From the NCBI GenBank assembly GCA_027382625.1, contig JAJKFJ010021784.1:56171-120170 (forward strand): a stretch of DNA of 64,000 nucleotides, written 5' to 3'. Below the pieces are notes generated by a model, which had not been told where the DNA came from, searched no databases, and saw only the letters and a list, made by a program, of their open reading frames with translations. The DNA is from Tetmemena sp. SeJ-2015 (taxonomy: Eukaryota > Ciliophora > Spirotrichea > Sporadotrichida > Oxytrichidae). Shown piece by piece: positions 11,501-21,739 of this stretch. A program made the position numbers and the translations under genes. Numbering within the stretch: position 1 is the first letter of the stretch; each line of letters opens with the position of its first letter.

Positions 11501-12106
11501 CAAGAACATTATCTTCCTTACTTGCGACGCTAATGGAATTCTCCCTCCCATTTCCAAGCTTACCAAAGAGCAGATCATGTATCATTTCATCAGTGGATAC
11601 ACCGCCAAGGTTGCCGGTACTGAAGTAGGAATCACTGAGCCCCAAGCCACTTTCTCAGCTTGCTTCGGTGAGGCCTTCCTTCCCCTCCACCCCTACAAGT
11701 ATGCTTCCATGCTCGCAGAGATGGTCGATCTTATTATAAAAGAAGACTAACGTCTGGCTCATGAACACTGGCTGGTCAGGTGGCAAATACTTTATCATGC
11801 ACATATAGAAGAGTTGAAGATTTCAAGAGCCATTCTTGACGAGATCCATAATGGAGATCTTGATAAGGTTGAATATGAGACCATGCCAGTCTTTAACCTT
11901 CAAGTTCCTAAGACTTGCCCACAAATTGACCAAAGCATTCTCATGCCCATCAACACCTGGAAAGACAAGGCCTCTAATAAATCAGAAGAAATTATAAGAG
12001 CTTGCAAAGAAACTCGCAGGACAATTCGTTAAGAACTTTGAGAAGTACTCTGATGGCACCCCATTATAATTTTGTCGTTATTCAGAAGGGAGGTCCCTCC
12101 ATCTGA
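8600..12106 (+). CDS. pckA: ATP-dependent phosphoenolpyruvate carboxykinase, scrambled gene
   Basis: PEPCK converts oxaloacetate plus ATP to PEP, CO2 and ADP in the cytosol. Most of the protein can be rebuilt, but only by joining pieces out of order through pointers. Protein order: 8600-8690, 8759-8887, about 8908-8928, 10769-10793, about 9092-9190, inverted 10649-10722, 9325-9420, 10913-11019, 9668-9692, 11037-11115, 9436-9499, 11136-11795, 9697-9736, 11814-12106. Recognised motifs include [56 protein letters not shown], the P-loop [44 protein letters not shown] and [16 protein letters not shown] is at 12104-12106. The conserved SPKD after KTGR was not found, and single-base frame disagreements remain at about 9383, 11004 and the 10793/9092 junction. 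The true start codon is also unresolved. Confidence 0.9.
8759..8887 (+). other. PEPCK MDS 2
   Basis: Carries [11 protein letters not shown] to [13 protein letters not shown]. It joins MDS 1 (ending 8690) through pointer AGG (8688-8690 and 8759-8761), skipping 70 bp of AT-rich IES. The right boundary is unclear because the conserved SPKD motif is missing from the following bases. Confidence 0.6.
9325..9420 (+). other. PEPCK MDS 7 (YHALFM...ILNA)
   Basis: Begins with pointer CCTATCA (9325-9331), whose partner is the inverted copy at 10649-10655. Ends with TGAATGCT (9413-9420), whose partner is at 10913-10920. Encodes [16 protein letters not shown] and GADFTILNA. One base appears to be missing in the run at about 9380-9384, since NFAKGADF is in another frame. 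Confidence 0.8.
9436..9499 (+). other. PEPCK MDS 11 (P-loop half)
   Basis: Bounded by GCTAGTG (9436-9442, partner 11109-11115) and AACTGGAA (9492-9499, partner 11136-11143). It supplies [20 protein letters not shown], exactly what is missing between MHAS and GKTTLSADP at 11.1 kb. Only 15 bp separate it from MDS 7. Confidence 0.88.
9668..9692 (+). other. PEPCK MDS 9, 25-bp micro-MDS
   Basis: Left pointer TTGGAACTCA (9668-9677, partner 11010-11019) and right pointer GGAGAGAT (9685-9692, partner 11037-11044) leave only seven unique bases, GTATGCT. They restore GTQYAGEMKK across the gap at 11020-11036. Confidence 0.85.
9697..9736 (+). other. PEPCK MDS 13 (40 bp)
   Basis: Bounded by AAATACTTTAT (9697-9707, partner 11785-11795) and TTGAAGATTT (9727-9736, partner 11814-11823). 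Supplies ISGKRMS between GGKYF and [10 protein letters not shown], matching the family's GKRMK stretch. It begins five bases after MDS 9. Confidence 0.85.
9740..10160. other. AT-rich spacer in PEPCK locus
   Basis: About 420 bp of AT-rich DNA between the two PEPCK MDS blocks. No PEPCK-like coding or other gene was recognised. It would be lost as IES if the MDS model is right. Confidence 0.5.
10161..10625 (+). CDS. unknown ORF nested between PEPCK MDS blocks
   Basis: An open frame of about 154 codons from ATG 10161 to TGA 10623-10625, readable only with TAA/TAG as Gln. Its residue mix looks coding ([40 protein letters not shown]), and the frame is open for some distance upstream too. It resembles no PEPCK segment and I recognise no family. 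It ends 23 bp before the inverted PEPCK MDS. It may be an MDS of another gene, or a chance ORF, since only one stop codon operates. Confidence 0.35.
10649..10722 (-). other. PEPCK MDS 6, inverted
   Basis: On the minus strand this reads [20 protein letters not shown] then RPYH, the block PEPCK needs between NIAKR (9190) and YHALFM (9328). Its 3' pointer, TGATAGG on the plus strand (10649-10655), is the reverse complement of CCTATCA at 9325-9331. Its 5' boundary, near 10722, is uncertain. Confidence 0.88.
10769..10793 (+). other. PEPCK MDS 4
   Basis: Starts with the 12-bp pointer GTTCTCGATGCT (10769-10780, partner 8917-8928) and adds ATTKD, giving [11 protein letters not shown] before IWWGSVN. 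The right junction to about 9092 (shared AGA) is off by one base. Confidence 0.7.
10913..11019 (+). other. PEPCK MDS 8
   Basis: Pointers TGAATGCT (10913-10920) and TTGGAACTCA (11010-11019). Encodes [20 protein letters not shown] and VNFTDRE, then VILGT after a one-base frame step at about 11004, probably an extra A. Confidence 0.85.
11037..11115 (+). other. PEPCK MDS 10
   Basis: From GGAGAGAT (11037-11044) to GCTAGTG (11109-11115). Encodes [20 protein letters not shown] then LSMHAS. Confidence 0.85.
11136..11795 (+). other. PEPCK MDS 12 with internal conventional IESs
   Basis: Begins at AACTGGAA (11136) and ends at AAATACTTTAT (11785-11795). Covers [18 protein letters not shown], the SITENT region, [30 protein letters not shown] and [13 protein letters not shown]. 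It is interrupted by an IES at 11385-11437 and a short one of about 13 bp near 11738-11752. Confidence 0.8.
11385..11437 (+). other. IES in PEPCK, pointer TA
   Basis: TA at 11385-11386 and 11438-11439. Removing 53 bp joins SITENT to [11 protein letters not shown], as in homologues. Confidence 0.75.
11814..12106 (+). other. PEPCK MDS 14, C-terminus
   Basis: From TTGAAGATTT (11814-11823) to TGA 12104-12106. Encodes [46 protein letters not shown] and a terminal [10 protein letters not shown]. It contains a 10-bp IES (11986-11995), and another change of a few bases is needed near 12066. Confidence 0.8.
11986..11995 (+). other. 10-bp IES in PEPCK, pointer AAGA
   Basis: AAGA at 11986-11989 and 11996-11999. 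Deleting 10 bp restores the frame [19 protein letters not shown]. One of the shortest interruptions here. Confidence 0.75.
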
Positions 12107-12379
12107 GCAGAGGGGATGTAGTTGCTTGGAAAATGAGTTTTCCTACTGTCAACTAACTTAAAGCATCTAACTATTTAATAAAGCCCCAAAGATTCGGTCC
12201 AGGCCACGCAATAAATGTATTTAAAGCCTCCAAGAGAATCCGAAATAAGTACTATTTATTTAAACTTTTCTTATCTCACTGGACTATTTTAAATCACAGA
12301 TGTGTGAACAAGATTAAAATCATTATTGAATTTCAATATTAAATTAGTTAAACCAAAATAAAAAATCGTATCATTAAAT

Positions 12380-14213
12380 TCAAAATGATTAGTTGCTATT
12401 TACAGGTGGATTATTTATAGCCTCTTGGCTCTTATTAGAATTTTGAGTTTTCTTGTCTTAAAGGTTATGGATTTCTGTGAGAAACAAACTTGAAGAGAGT
12501 GAGATTAGACTACTGCCCAAGAAGAATGCAAATGGATAAGGGTCATCAAGCTCTGCGATTACTGGTGCTCCGGCTGCAACTATATGAGATACAAAGTTTC
12601 CAAAGCCGAAAGTGGTTGCAAGAATTAAGTAGGAAACAAGTTGCTATTACTCACATATACTATATTGAAAGCCATACTGTTGCCAAATCGAGTGAGTACT
12701 ACCACCACAGGGATCAATTAAGTTACCTGAAACAGAAACATGTAAAGCAGAGCACCTGCCAAACTGAATATAGAGGAAACTATCAAAGACTTTTTCATCC
12801 CCATTTTTCTTACTAACAACAGAGAAACTATATTAAAATTAATTGGTAGTTAACTATGTAGGCTGATAGATCTGCAAACACAAAAGCAAGAGTGTTTTGG
12901 AAAATATTTCCCTCAAAGTACTTTATATAGAAGGCCAGAATGTAGAAATTGAACATGATTGCACACCACACGAAAGTAACGAAGATCAAGTTTATTCTCA
13001 AAACCCTTGACAGGCATAAATTCCGTAAGCTAGACTTGCTTTTTAATGAAGGAATAAAGGATTAATTCTCCTCTCTTAAAATCTTTGAAGCTTCAGATTT
13101 TATATCTACTTCTTCTTGAAACTGATATCTCTCCAAATCAAAGCTTTTTTAAAAAAAAATACTTTGGCAGTTGTTAAACTTCGCGATATATGAAAACACT
13201 TTTCGAGCTTCTTTAAATCTTTTGACACTGACTAAAAATCTTGGACTCTCTGGCAGAAAGTGAAGTAGAATACATCCGATAGTTCCAAGTATCAGTGTTG
13301 GAACCTAAACATATATCCAACTCTTGCTCACGTATGCAAAATATACTACTATCAAAAAGTAGAGAAGCGATTCAAAAATGAATTCAGAACTCCCAATTAT
13401 ACTCTGCTTGCTTTTTTGGTGCATCTCTATCAAATACGGGTAGCCAACATATAAATTTATTTATAAACATACAGCTCACCAGTTGTGGCTATTCCTAGCA
13501 AAAATATAGAGAAATAACTTATTAAATAAAATTTAAGTTAACCGATGTCCAAACTATTCGAGTAGAACATAACCAAGGTAGTTATAATTTACAAGACCAT
13601 AGTTCCTATTAGCATTGGCTTCCTTCCATATAAATCTCCCATTCTTGTTACACTCAGTGACCCAAAACTCACACCAATTAAAAACATGGTGCCAAACATG
13701 CCTATTTTCACATCGTTTTCGCAATACAGATTATATTTCTCAACAAAATTGTCCAAGGACTCTTAGTTGCTCCAGTCTATCTTCCATTTCTGATTTGGAT
13801 TGCTGCAAAACTCTGAGGATGAACACTCTCGCCAGATTTCATTACTCGGTTAGGAATTGAAAGTCTACGAAAATTAATAAATTAGTTATAAAGTCTGGTT
13901 CAAGCAAAGATAATGAGGCTCTAACTCTAAGAAAGCAAGACTGTAGAGGAAAATGGAAGAGCATCCCATCGTCATTATAGTCACAATAGCATGATACTTT
14001 TAAAATCTACTTGACCCTTTACACATTTCGAATGCCTCGTCCACTGAAATAAATTTATAATTTTGAAATGATCCTTTTATCTTCCTTTTTTAGAGTGCTA
14101 GGACTCCCTTGGTTCTGTGATTGTATTTCATCATTAGTAGTAGATTTGCTTTCAATCTCTTCTTCGTCTAACTCTTATTTCTCATCCTCCTAATTGATGT
14201 ATTAAATAGACAT
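12380..14213 (-). CDS. SLC22-like major facilitator transporter 1
   Basis: ATG 14213-14211 (MSIQYINQEDEKQELDEEE) to TGA 12382-12380. A hydrophilic acidic N-terminus is followed by TM1 (VTIMTMGCSSIFLYSLAFLE), an extracellular loop with Cys residues, and the MFS motif-A region GSLSVTRMGDLYGRKPM. Next come a central LPESPRFLVS motif and a C-terminal part ending LDDPYPFAFFLG and FLTEIHNL. This is the organic-cation/sugar-transporter arrangement; the substrate cannot be told. It is one of three paralogues on the same strand in this window. An IES with pointer ATTTCA sits at 14045-14063. Several other AT-rich interruptions (about 13.14-13.20, 13.44-13.49, 13.85-13.90 kb) need removal for a continuous frame. 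Confidence 0.8.
14045..14063 (-). other. IES in MFS transporter 1, pointer ATTTCA
   Basis: TGAAAT (plus strand) at 14045-14050 and 14064-14069. Removing 19 bp joins KRIIS to VDEAFEMC on the minus strand. Confidence 0.8.
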
Positions 14214-14449
14214 GAAGAATTTTTATAGTTAAATTGAAAATAATTGAGGGAGAATGTTTAGTAGCCATTCATGAGTCTAAGTTTTTATGTAATTAAATTG
14301 TCTTAATTGGTTTATGATTGAGTAGTATATTCATAATGTTAATTTTTCCTTTTCTCTAGACTATTTTCTTATTTAGGAATGAAGTATGAATTTTGAAATT
14401 AATGAAATTAAGATATCACTTTGTCAATTATATATCCTTTTTTTCTAGT

Positions 14450-17400
14450 TCATGTTTCAAATTAGTATTAGTCTTAGCTTTGAGTGTCGTTGATGTTTTC
14501 GAATAATTGCTCACTTAGAATAGACTCATCTGATTCTTGCGGCACTACTTCCACCTTCTTAACCACTTCCTTCCTAGTTGCATTTACTAAAGGCAGAATC
14601 TAATCTAAAAACTTCTCTATCTTTCTGTACAGCAGGTCTGCACTCTGTCGGTACTTTATGGATGCACACCTGCAAATAAATTCTAAGAACTCTACGAATA
14701 TCATACAAATCAACAAAGTATTAAAAGAGAAATAGATTTTCATATTTGTACTATTACTGCAATTTCTCTCAATTTTATTAATGATAGTTTTTAATTCATT
14801 TTAATTAAAATAATTTTTGACTGGATTATGTATCTGTTGCTCACTATATAAACTAGTTTAGATATATATGTTCTTCCTATAAATAAAGTAAAGTTAATCC
14901 TTTCTTAATATTAAAAATGTATTTAAAATTTTAGTATCTGAACAAATATTTTTATGTTTGAAATAAATTAAAGAAGATTATTCATATGTTTTAGTACTTT
15001 ATAAAATTATATCAGAATTTCTTTAAATGCTTTCTATAAATATAGAAATATATATAGTTTGTTTGAATACCATCTTGATATATGGACTGACGCCCTTTTC
15101 CATTTCGTTCCTGACACTCATCTGACTCATTCCATAGGCTTGAATAATTTCGATGTGGGCGAAATCAAGTTGAGGCAGATCCTTCACCATCATGTTCACA
15201 GCATCTTAAACTGCTAGCCAGTTTTGCTTTGGATGCAAGTATTTCTTAAACAACTTTTCCAGGAAATAGAGATTTGCATCCAGCACCAAGTTCACATCCC
15301 TCACCCAAAGTTCTTCCTCCCTGAATTCCTGCCACGATAAGGGCTGGTAGTACTTAAGGATACAAAAAGCATAAACATTTTTTGCGGATATAAGACTGCA
15401 GTAGTCTCTCCAGAGCATCACTATAAGAATCAGTAATTTCTGTGTTCTTGAACTTATGTTCTGCTATTCTAACCAGTAATTCAAGAAACTCATATCTGCA
15501 GAGTGACTTATTCGGGTTCTCTTGTAAATCCACGGTCTCAACATTAGCAGCGATAAACATGATGTCTACATGCGCCATGTTCATATTTTCATCCAAGACT
15601 TGGCATTGCTGGATGAAATTCACGAAGTCCAGCCACCCAAGATATGGGAAGTTAGATTGGCAAATGAGCAAATATAATAATCATTCGTGCGTAAATAATA
15701 TCCTTATTTATATTTATTATGAGGGAGATGTAGATATCTTTGATTTGCTTGAAATACTTTTTGAGTATTGAGAGTACGTCTCCATAGTCTTTTTTGTCTT
15801 TGATGAATTTCTGTACCTTCCAATACTTGGCATCTATGTCCAAGATTTCCTGCAGAGTTTGTTGTGTATCTGGCTTCCAGTCTGCGAATACGTTTACATT
15901 CCTATCCTCGAATACCTACTCTCGTCCCTTTACCTTAATGAGCTGTAACTCATCAAGCAAAAAATTATATAAGTAAATCCCTTCTGACTTGAGGGAAGAA
16001 GAGATGCGAGGGCATGTCTTGGATATTTACCTGCTCCAACTAGTTGGTAGGTTTTACGAAATCTGCAAACACATACAGATTTTCATCGCTATTCTCGAAA
16101 GTTATTATCTTAATATCGAGGAATTTAAAAATATATCAAATATTATTTACAAAAATTGTTAAAAAAAAAGATGTAAGTCAGGAAAGATAATAAACATACA
16201 TAAAATAGCAAAAGAAAGCTAATTTAACAAAATACTTCCGATTGAAGGATCAAATGCCATAACTATTTCACAATCAACCTAATCTAATAGAAGCTTCCAT
16301 CAATGACAGATTTTAAAATAGCTGACTTCGATTCATTCCTTTTTCCTAATTAAAAGTCTTATCTTTATGATTTATCACCTCAATTATCCAAATATTAATG
16401 ATGAAAGTGATGTTCTCTGGTACAAACTGAATATTTTTGTACTTTATTTGCTCACTTAGCATTTCCTTCCAATTTTCTTTGTAGTAGTTTTCGACTTCCT
16501 TTTTTACCTCGTGGAACTTCTATTCCCTAAGTATTTAATTCTTCGTTATCATGCTCATAGTAGAGTGGTCTAGATTCTTGAGCAGCTCTTAGAACTTGTC
16601 CTCTGGGCTGACATACTTTGGGTCTAGAATTTGAGTGAACTTAAGAATGTTGACCATCCTCTGAGTTTTGACATTTCTGAAGGACTCGTAGCTGCCCTTA
16701 ATCTTGACTTTCAAATGCATTATATGATATTTCATAGTAGAGTCGGTGATTAGAGGGTCCTATAAGAAGGTAGCCTTCTTTGCAAGAATGGAATGGGAAC
16801 TATTCTAGAGCATATTTTGCTCCCATCAGACCAGCGATTGTGAGTGAGCTCTGTTCCTCCTTCTCTTTCTTCCTCATGAAGATCGTGTACTGCCACCTCC
16901 CGCACACAAAGCAGTCTCTGAAATCTCCCTTTCCACTCTTCACCATCCAGCACTAGCTCTCATCTATCTCTGGGTGGCCTAGTAGTCTATACAAAATCAA
17001 ATTGTCCTCCAGGGTTGCGGGGTCTGCTGCTAGCTAATCCTGGCTCAAGTTGTAGCAAGTAAATTCCTGCAACTCCTTCTCTCCCTCGTTCATCAGGAAC
17101 TAAGTTAACCAAAATATTTTAAAGGATAAGTCTTCATCTGAGCTCTCCAGTCGTTCTTAAAGAGTAAAAAGCATATATTTATTTTTTAAAAAAAAGTTTA
17201 TTTATATATAGTGAGTTGAAAGATGTTGGGTTTCTTAAATTTCTTATCTCTTGCCGGCTTTGCTCTCAACTTCTTGAAGAGGTAAGTATTAAGTCTTCTG
17301 TCACTTACTAAGACTGAAGTATTTGCAAAGTGCACTCAAATCTAAAATAAATTCTCTAGAATACTTAACAAGGTTTAGCATTTTACAATTTAAACTCTTT

Positions 17401-20400
17401 TAAATGATTTGGATTTGACTGCTTGCAAACTGAGACTGCTTTTGATAGCTTTGATGATCTTCTTGAGCTAGAGAGCAGAGGCAAACATCTTGGAGAGATC
17501 TAAATGCACAAGACTGGTATTCTATCTAATGAAGGAACAGAAGGGAGTGATATCTTAATTAACTTATTAAAGGTTAATTCTACATCTACCTTCTCCTTAA
17601 CTTCATTCCAAGACAGGTTGAGGTTTTAAAGTCTGCTGTTAGTCTGTAAACTCTTGAACAGCTTGGAGAGTGAATTGGAGCTTATCCCATTCCAGCTAAT
17701 GTCCAGCTCTATCAAATGAGGAGCCTAGTTCTTACACAGCAGATAAGAGATGATATCTAGAGATTGCTCGCTCAGTCGACTGCGAGGCAGAGAGAGTCTC
17801 TTCAAGAAACATGTCTCCTTCAGTCCCAGCAGTATGTTAATCTAAAGTTAATTCTATATGCATCCTCTAATCTTAAGTTTTTAGTTTATTGATAACACCC
17901 GCAGATAGCTTACAGTTTACAATTCTCAGTTCTTCAAGTTGGTCTGGGAAGAACTTGCTTAGATACTTAGACTTAAGCACCTCCAGACTTTTAGGCCCAA
18001 GCTCAAATAAATTATCATTGAGATTGCAGTAGATGATGGACTTCAGGCTGCTCACCTATTTTGAGTTAAGGCTGTTCAGAAGCTGTGCAAACTAGGCGTC
18101 TGTAATCTAGTTTTGTGAGAGAGTGAGCTTCTCAAGCTTCTCCTCAGATAAGTTTATGCTCTGGCAGAGTGCCTTTACCACTCCTTCATTCAGCTGATAG
18201 TCATTTAGGAAGTAATGGGAGTTTTAGATCTGAGCTGCTGCTAGAGCCAAAGGAACTGTGTGTTACTTTTCGCACTCCTTCAAATACTCAATCGACCACT
18301 CCTTCGTCTGCTCCTGATATAATTATTATAGTTATTCCATCATCATTTTGTTGATACTTAGGCCTGATGATGTTTCTGAGATTTTGAGAAAGAAAGTTTT
18401 CCCTTTCTCTAAGTGACACCAAGAAATCGTAGAACCTGGTCATATTTGCATTTTCTGACTCCTTTTGGAGCTTCTCTTTAAATTTCAAGCCCAGTCCTCC
18501 GAGCATCCCACTCTTCAGATGAATCTCACCCTCCTCTTTTGCTTTAGCCTTCTTTTGCTTGTTTTTCTATAAATATAAAGTGCTTTACCAATATTCTTGG
18601 CAAGAGCTGAGGTGCTTGGGAATAAAATCATGCGCTGGAAATCATCCTAGTCTACTTGTGAGTCCTTCTCAAACTAATTCTTGATGCTTTCTCTGAGTGT
18701 GACTCTCTCCTGATGCTGTGCCAGAGATGAACTGATTTGCTGGTCTTCCTGCACCAACTCCATAATTATCTAGTCTGAGTCGTCCTCCTCTTCTCCATTC
18801 TTCTCCTCATTAAAATAGAGACCTTATTTTTAATAAATTTTGATGGAAGAGAGAGTGAAGGTGGTGCTTGTAGTGCTCGATCAAGTCCAGGTAATCAGTG
18901 GTAGCAAACATATAATTAAATGATGATGAGCAGGGTTGAAGACATCCACTGAGTTCCTCTTTTTAGTCTGAAAGCCAACAAGTGACTTCTCACTTTCAAT
19001 CTTCTTTAGTTCATGTAGCAGGTCTGCTTTGCTGCCCCTTTTGTCTGAAATGCGGGGTAAGCTGGTAGTTTTAGGTTCTTGATTGTAGTTCTACTTTATA
19101 CTGTCAAATCTACTTTGAAGATTGTTAGACTTAAAAGAAAGACATAATCTAATTGGATGTAATTATTCTTTGCGCTGACTATCTTTTTCTCAAGAGCAGT
19201 TGCGACCTTAGTAACTATCTGAGCGTTAGAAGCTTCCTTGTCCTTGAAAGTAGCTCTCATTTGCTGATTATTGGAGTGAATCGATTCCGCACTTATCAAT
19301 TGATAAACCATAACTTATAATATCTTATATCAAATATCATGGAGTGAGTTTAGTCGATAGAAATTTAGCTTTGATCGAGGCTTTCGTTCTTTATAAGCCT
19401 CCTAAATTTGGCCTGACAGACTGAGCAATCAGCTATCTCACTTAGCAGTCTTTTTTCAATTTCTCCAAAGTTTTCCACCATTCACATCTTATAAACAATC
19501 ATAGACTTATTTTATATCCAAGTGAATATGATTGTTGAAGTCCTCAGGGATTTCAAGTCGAACTGCGCTCCAGTGTTTTTGGAAGCAAACGTACTCAAGC
19601 CCTTCTTGTCTTTCAAGCGAGCAGGAGTCAGCCCCATATCAAAAATAATAATTACTCTAATTATCTCTGAAACCATTATCAGGAGTAGGGTCAAAGTTAG
19701 TATTAATTCTGAGCCCATCTTTATCAAAATCACTCCTTCCTATAAGAGGAATCTCTCTTGCCTCAACTCCAGCAGACATTTGTTTATCAATATTAATTAA
19801 ATTTGAGATTCACCAATGGGTGTACCTGTCAAGAAGAAGCCGCCTCCCAATTGACTTACTGGAGTTTATATTACAAAACTTTATTTGTATGTTTGCATAG
19901 GAATAGTCTGAAACTGGGTGTTGAGTTGGGGCAACTTGTTTGAGTCATAATTTATCGTCTAAAAATTGAGAGAAGGCAAATTCTTGCCTCCATATTATTA
20001 AATATAAATTATTTGTGATATTGGAGTCTTTAGGAGCCTCCTTGCATGCCTTAGAGTTAAGATCCACCTGGACTAGGCAACTTATAACCTATCTTAGAAA
20101 ACTTAAAGACCAATAACTAATACAATATAAGATAATGCAAAAGTAAAAGAGAAAATAAATGCTAATGATTTTAAATTCTTTTAAATTTTAACATTTCTGC
20201 TATAGGAGGTTTGTTAAACTGATATAAATTATGAATTCACAAAAGAAAGTAGAGTTGAGTTTAGGAGAATGAGAGTGAGACCTAGAAGTGTTGACAGACT
20301 CAGCTTTGCGTTGTCCGAATCTCCTTTTCTCTTAAAAAAAGACAATTTACAATAAACGATTTTACTCTTCAAGTCCTTCTGGCATGTTGAGACTAAACTT

Positions 20401-21527
20401 TTAGTTTCCTAGCTTGTTGTAGTTTATTTTATTATAGAGGTTTTAGGTGGCAGCCATGGATGTGTGTGGGTTGTGGACTCCGTGACTTGGATATTAAATT
20501 GAATCCTACTGTATAGTTGTGGATTGTAAAAATTAACTATAAAATAAAAATAGCAATTATCTAATGTTTGTAAAGAAGGTCCTCCATTAAATTAATTCTG
20601 CTACTGCTGGCTAATAGTTGAGTAATTCTTTGAATTGGTTTACTGCCAGAACTAATCCTTGAACTTTTAATACTTGTCGGCTTAATTATTGAAAATGTGT
20701 GCATCTGTGATCTAGCTGGACTCTAAGAGCGAAGAGAAGTGCTGCTCGTTTACGCTTTGATTCTTGATTGCATTCAGATTCTGTGAGTAGTCTTCTTTAA
20801 TTTCCTCGTTCTTTATTCTCCTCATCACTCGGTAGGGTAATGAATTCAGCTTCACTAGTTTGCTCTTTATTATCTGCGTCTCTGCGTTTCTTTGAGGAGA
20901 GAGCTAATAAAAAATCTATAAGGAGAGTGAGCTTTGTCTTTCCAAGGACTGAGAGGTGGGTCTCTGTGGGTTGGAAGTGGTTGAAGTTGAGAGCTCTATT
21001 CCTCTGAGGGAGTGAAAGGGCCTGCTACTGCAAGTATCTGAGAGTTTTCTTTGAGTTTTGGTGAGACAGACTGTGATTAGCAAACTTAAAAGCAGATCCC
21101 TCCACTCCTATATATTATTTAGTCAATTAAAATATTTAAACATGCTTCTTAATTGAAACAGTAAGCTAGAAACTGATGCCTTTATAATTTGGATAAATAT
21201 GGCATAAAACATGTTGTTTGTTTCTTACCAGTAATTTATACTTTGGGGGAGAACTGAGGGTTTATATGAGAAGGGAGCTTCAACCGCTGCTGCCCCTCCT
21301 AGTTCTTTAACTTTATGCCTTGAATTGACCTCTCAATCAAATTCTATAAATATTATGTAAGTATCAAGTATAAAAATGTAAATGAATGATAGCGAGAGTA
21401 GTTGGATTTTTATTAGGCTCAGGGGATTTGAATAGGCCCTCCCCTGTGATGGCAGTTGCATCTTCTTGTTGTTGATAATTTGGCCGCTAATAAAATAGAT
21501 GGTATTAATTTACTACAACCTCTGCAT
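14450..21527 (-). CDS. very long leucine-rich-repeat protein
   Basis: Proposed start ATG 21527, stop TGA 14452-14450; boundaries are provisional. The N-terminal third (19.8-21.5 kb) is Q/N/S-rich (MQLPSQGRAYSNPLS; SLPYRVMRRIKNEEIKEDY; KLPSPGGSQLQGMQGG). At 19.3-19.7 kb are LEIPEDFNNHIHLDIKQVYD and a CSVCQAKF cysteine pair. At 17.2-18.8 kb several leucine-rich repeats are seen (QLEELRIVNCKLSAGVINKL). Then comes CFVCGRWQYTIFMRKKEKEE (about 16.9 kb), a conserved-looking block (KVKIKGSYESFRNVKTQRMV, about 16.65 kb) and a C-terminal region (DVNLVLDANLYFLEKLFKKY, about 15.3 kb; CRYEFLELLVRIAEHKFK, about 15.5 kb). The C-terminal part resembles a ciliate family often annotated as LRR or EF-hand-like; function unknown. 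It could be two genes fused in my reading, since no start is decisive. Many short interruptions are present. Confidence 0.6.
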
Positions 21528-21739
21528 CTCATTGTGATTTGTTTTCTTAAATTAATAAAGTGAAAATCAATTTATAGAATTCATCATCACTATCATTATA
21601 ATTATTCACCTTAATAAAGTTAGATATATTCACTTTTCAAGCATTGTTTCTCTTCTAGCATTATGTTTTTAATGTAAAAGAATTAATAAATTTAAAGTTC
21701 AAAATGTTTCCTCGTATTTCTAAGTTTTCGAATGTCTCT

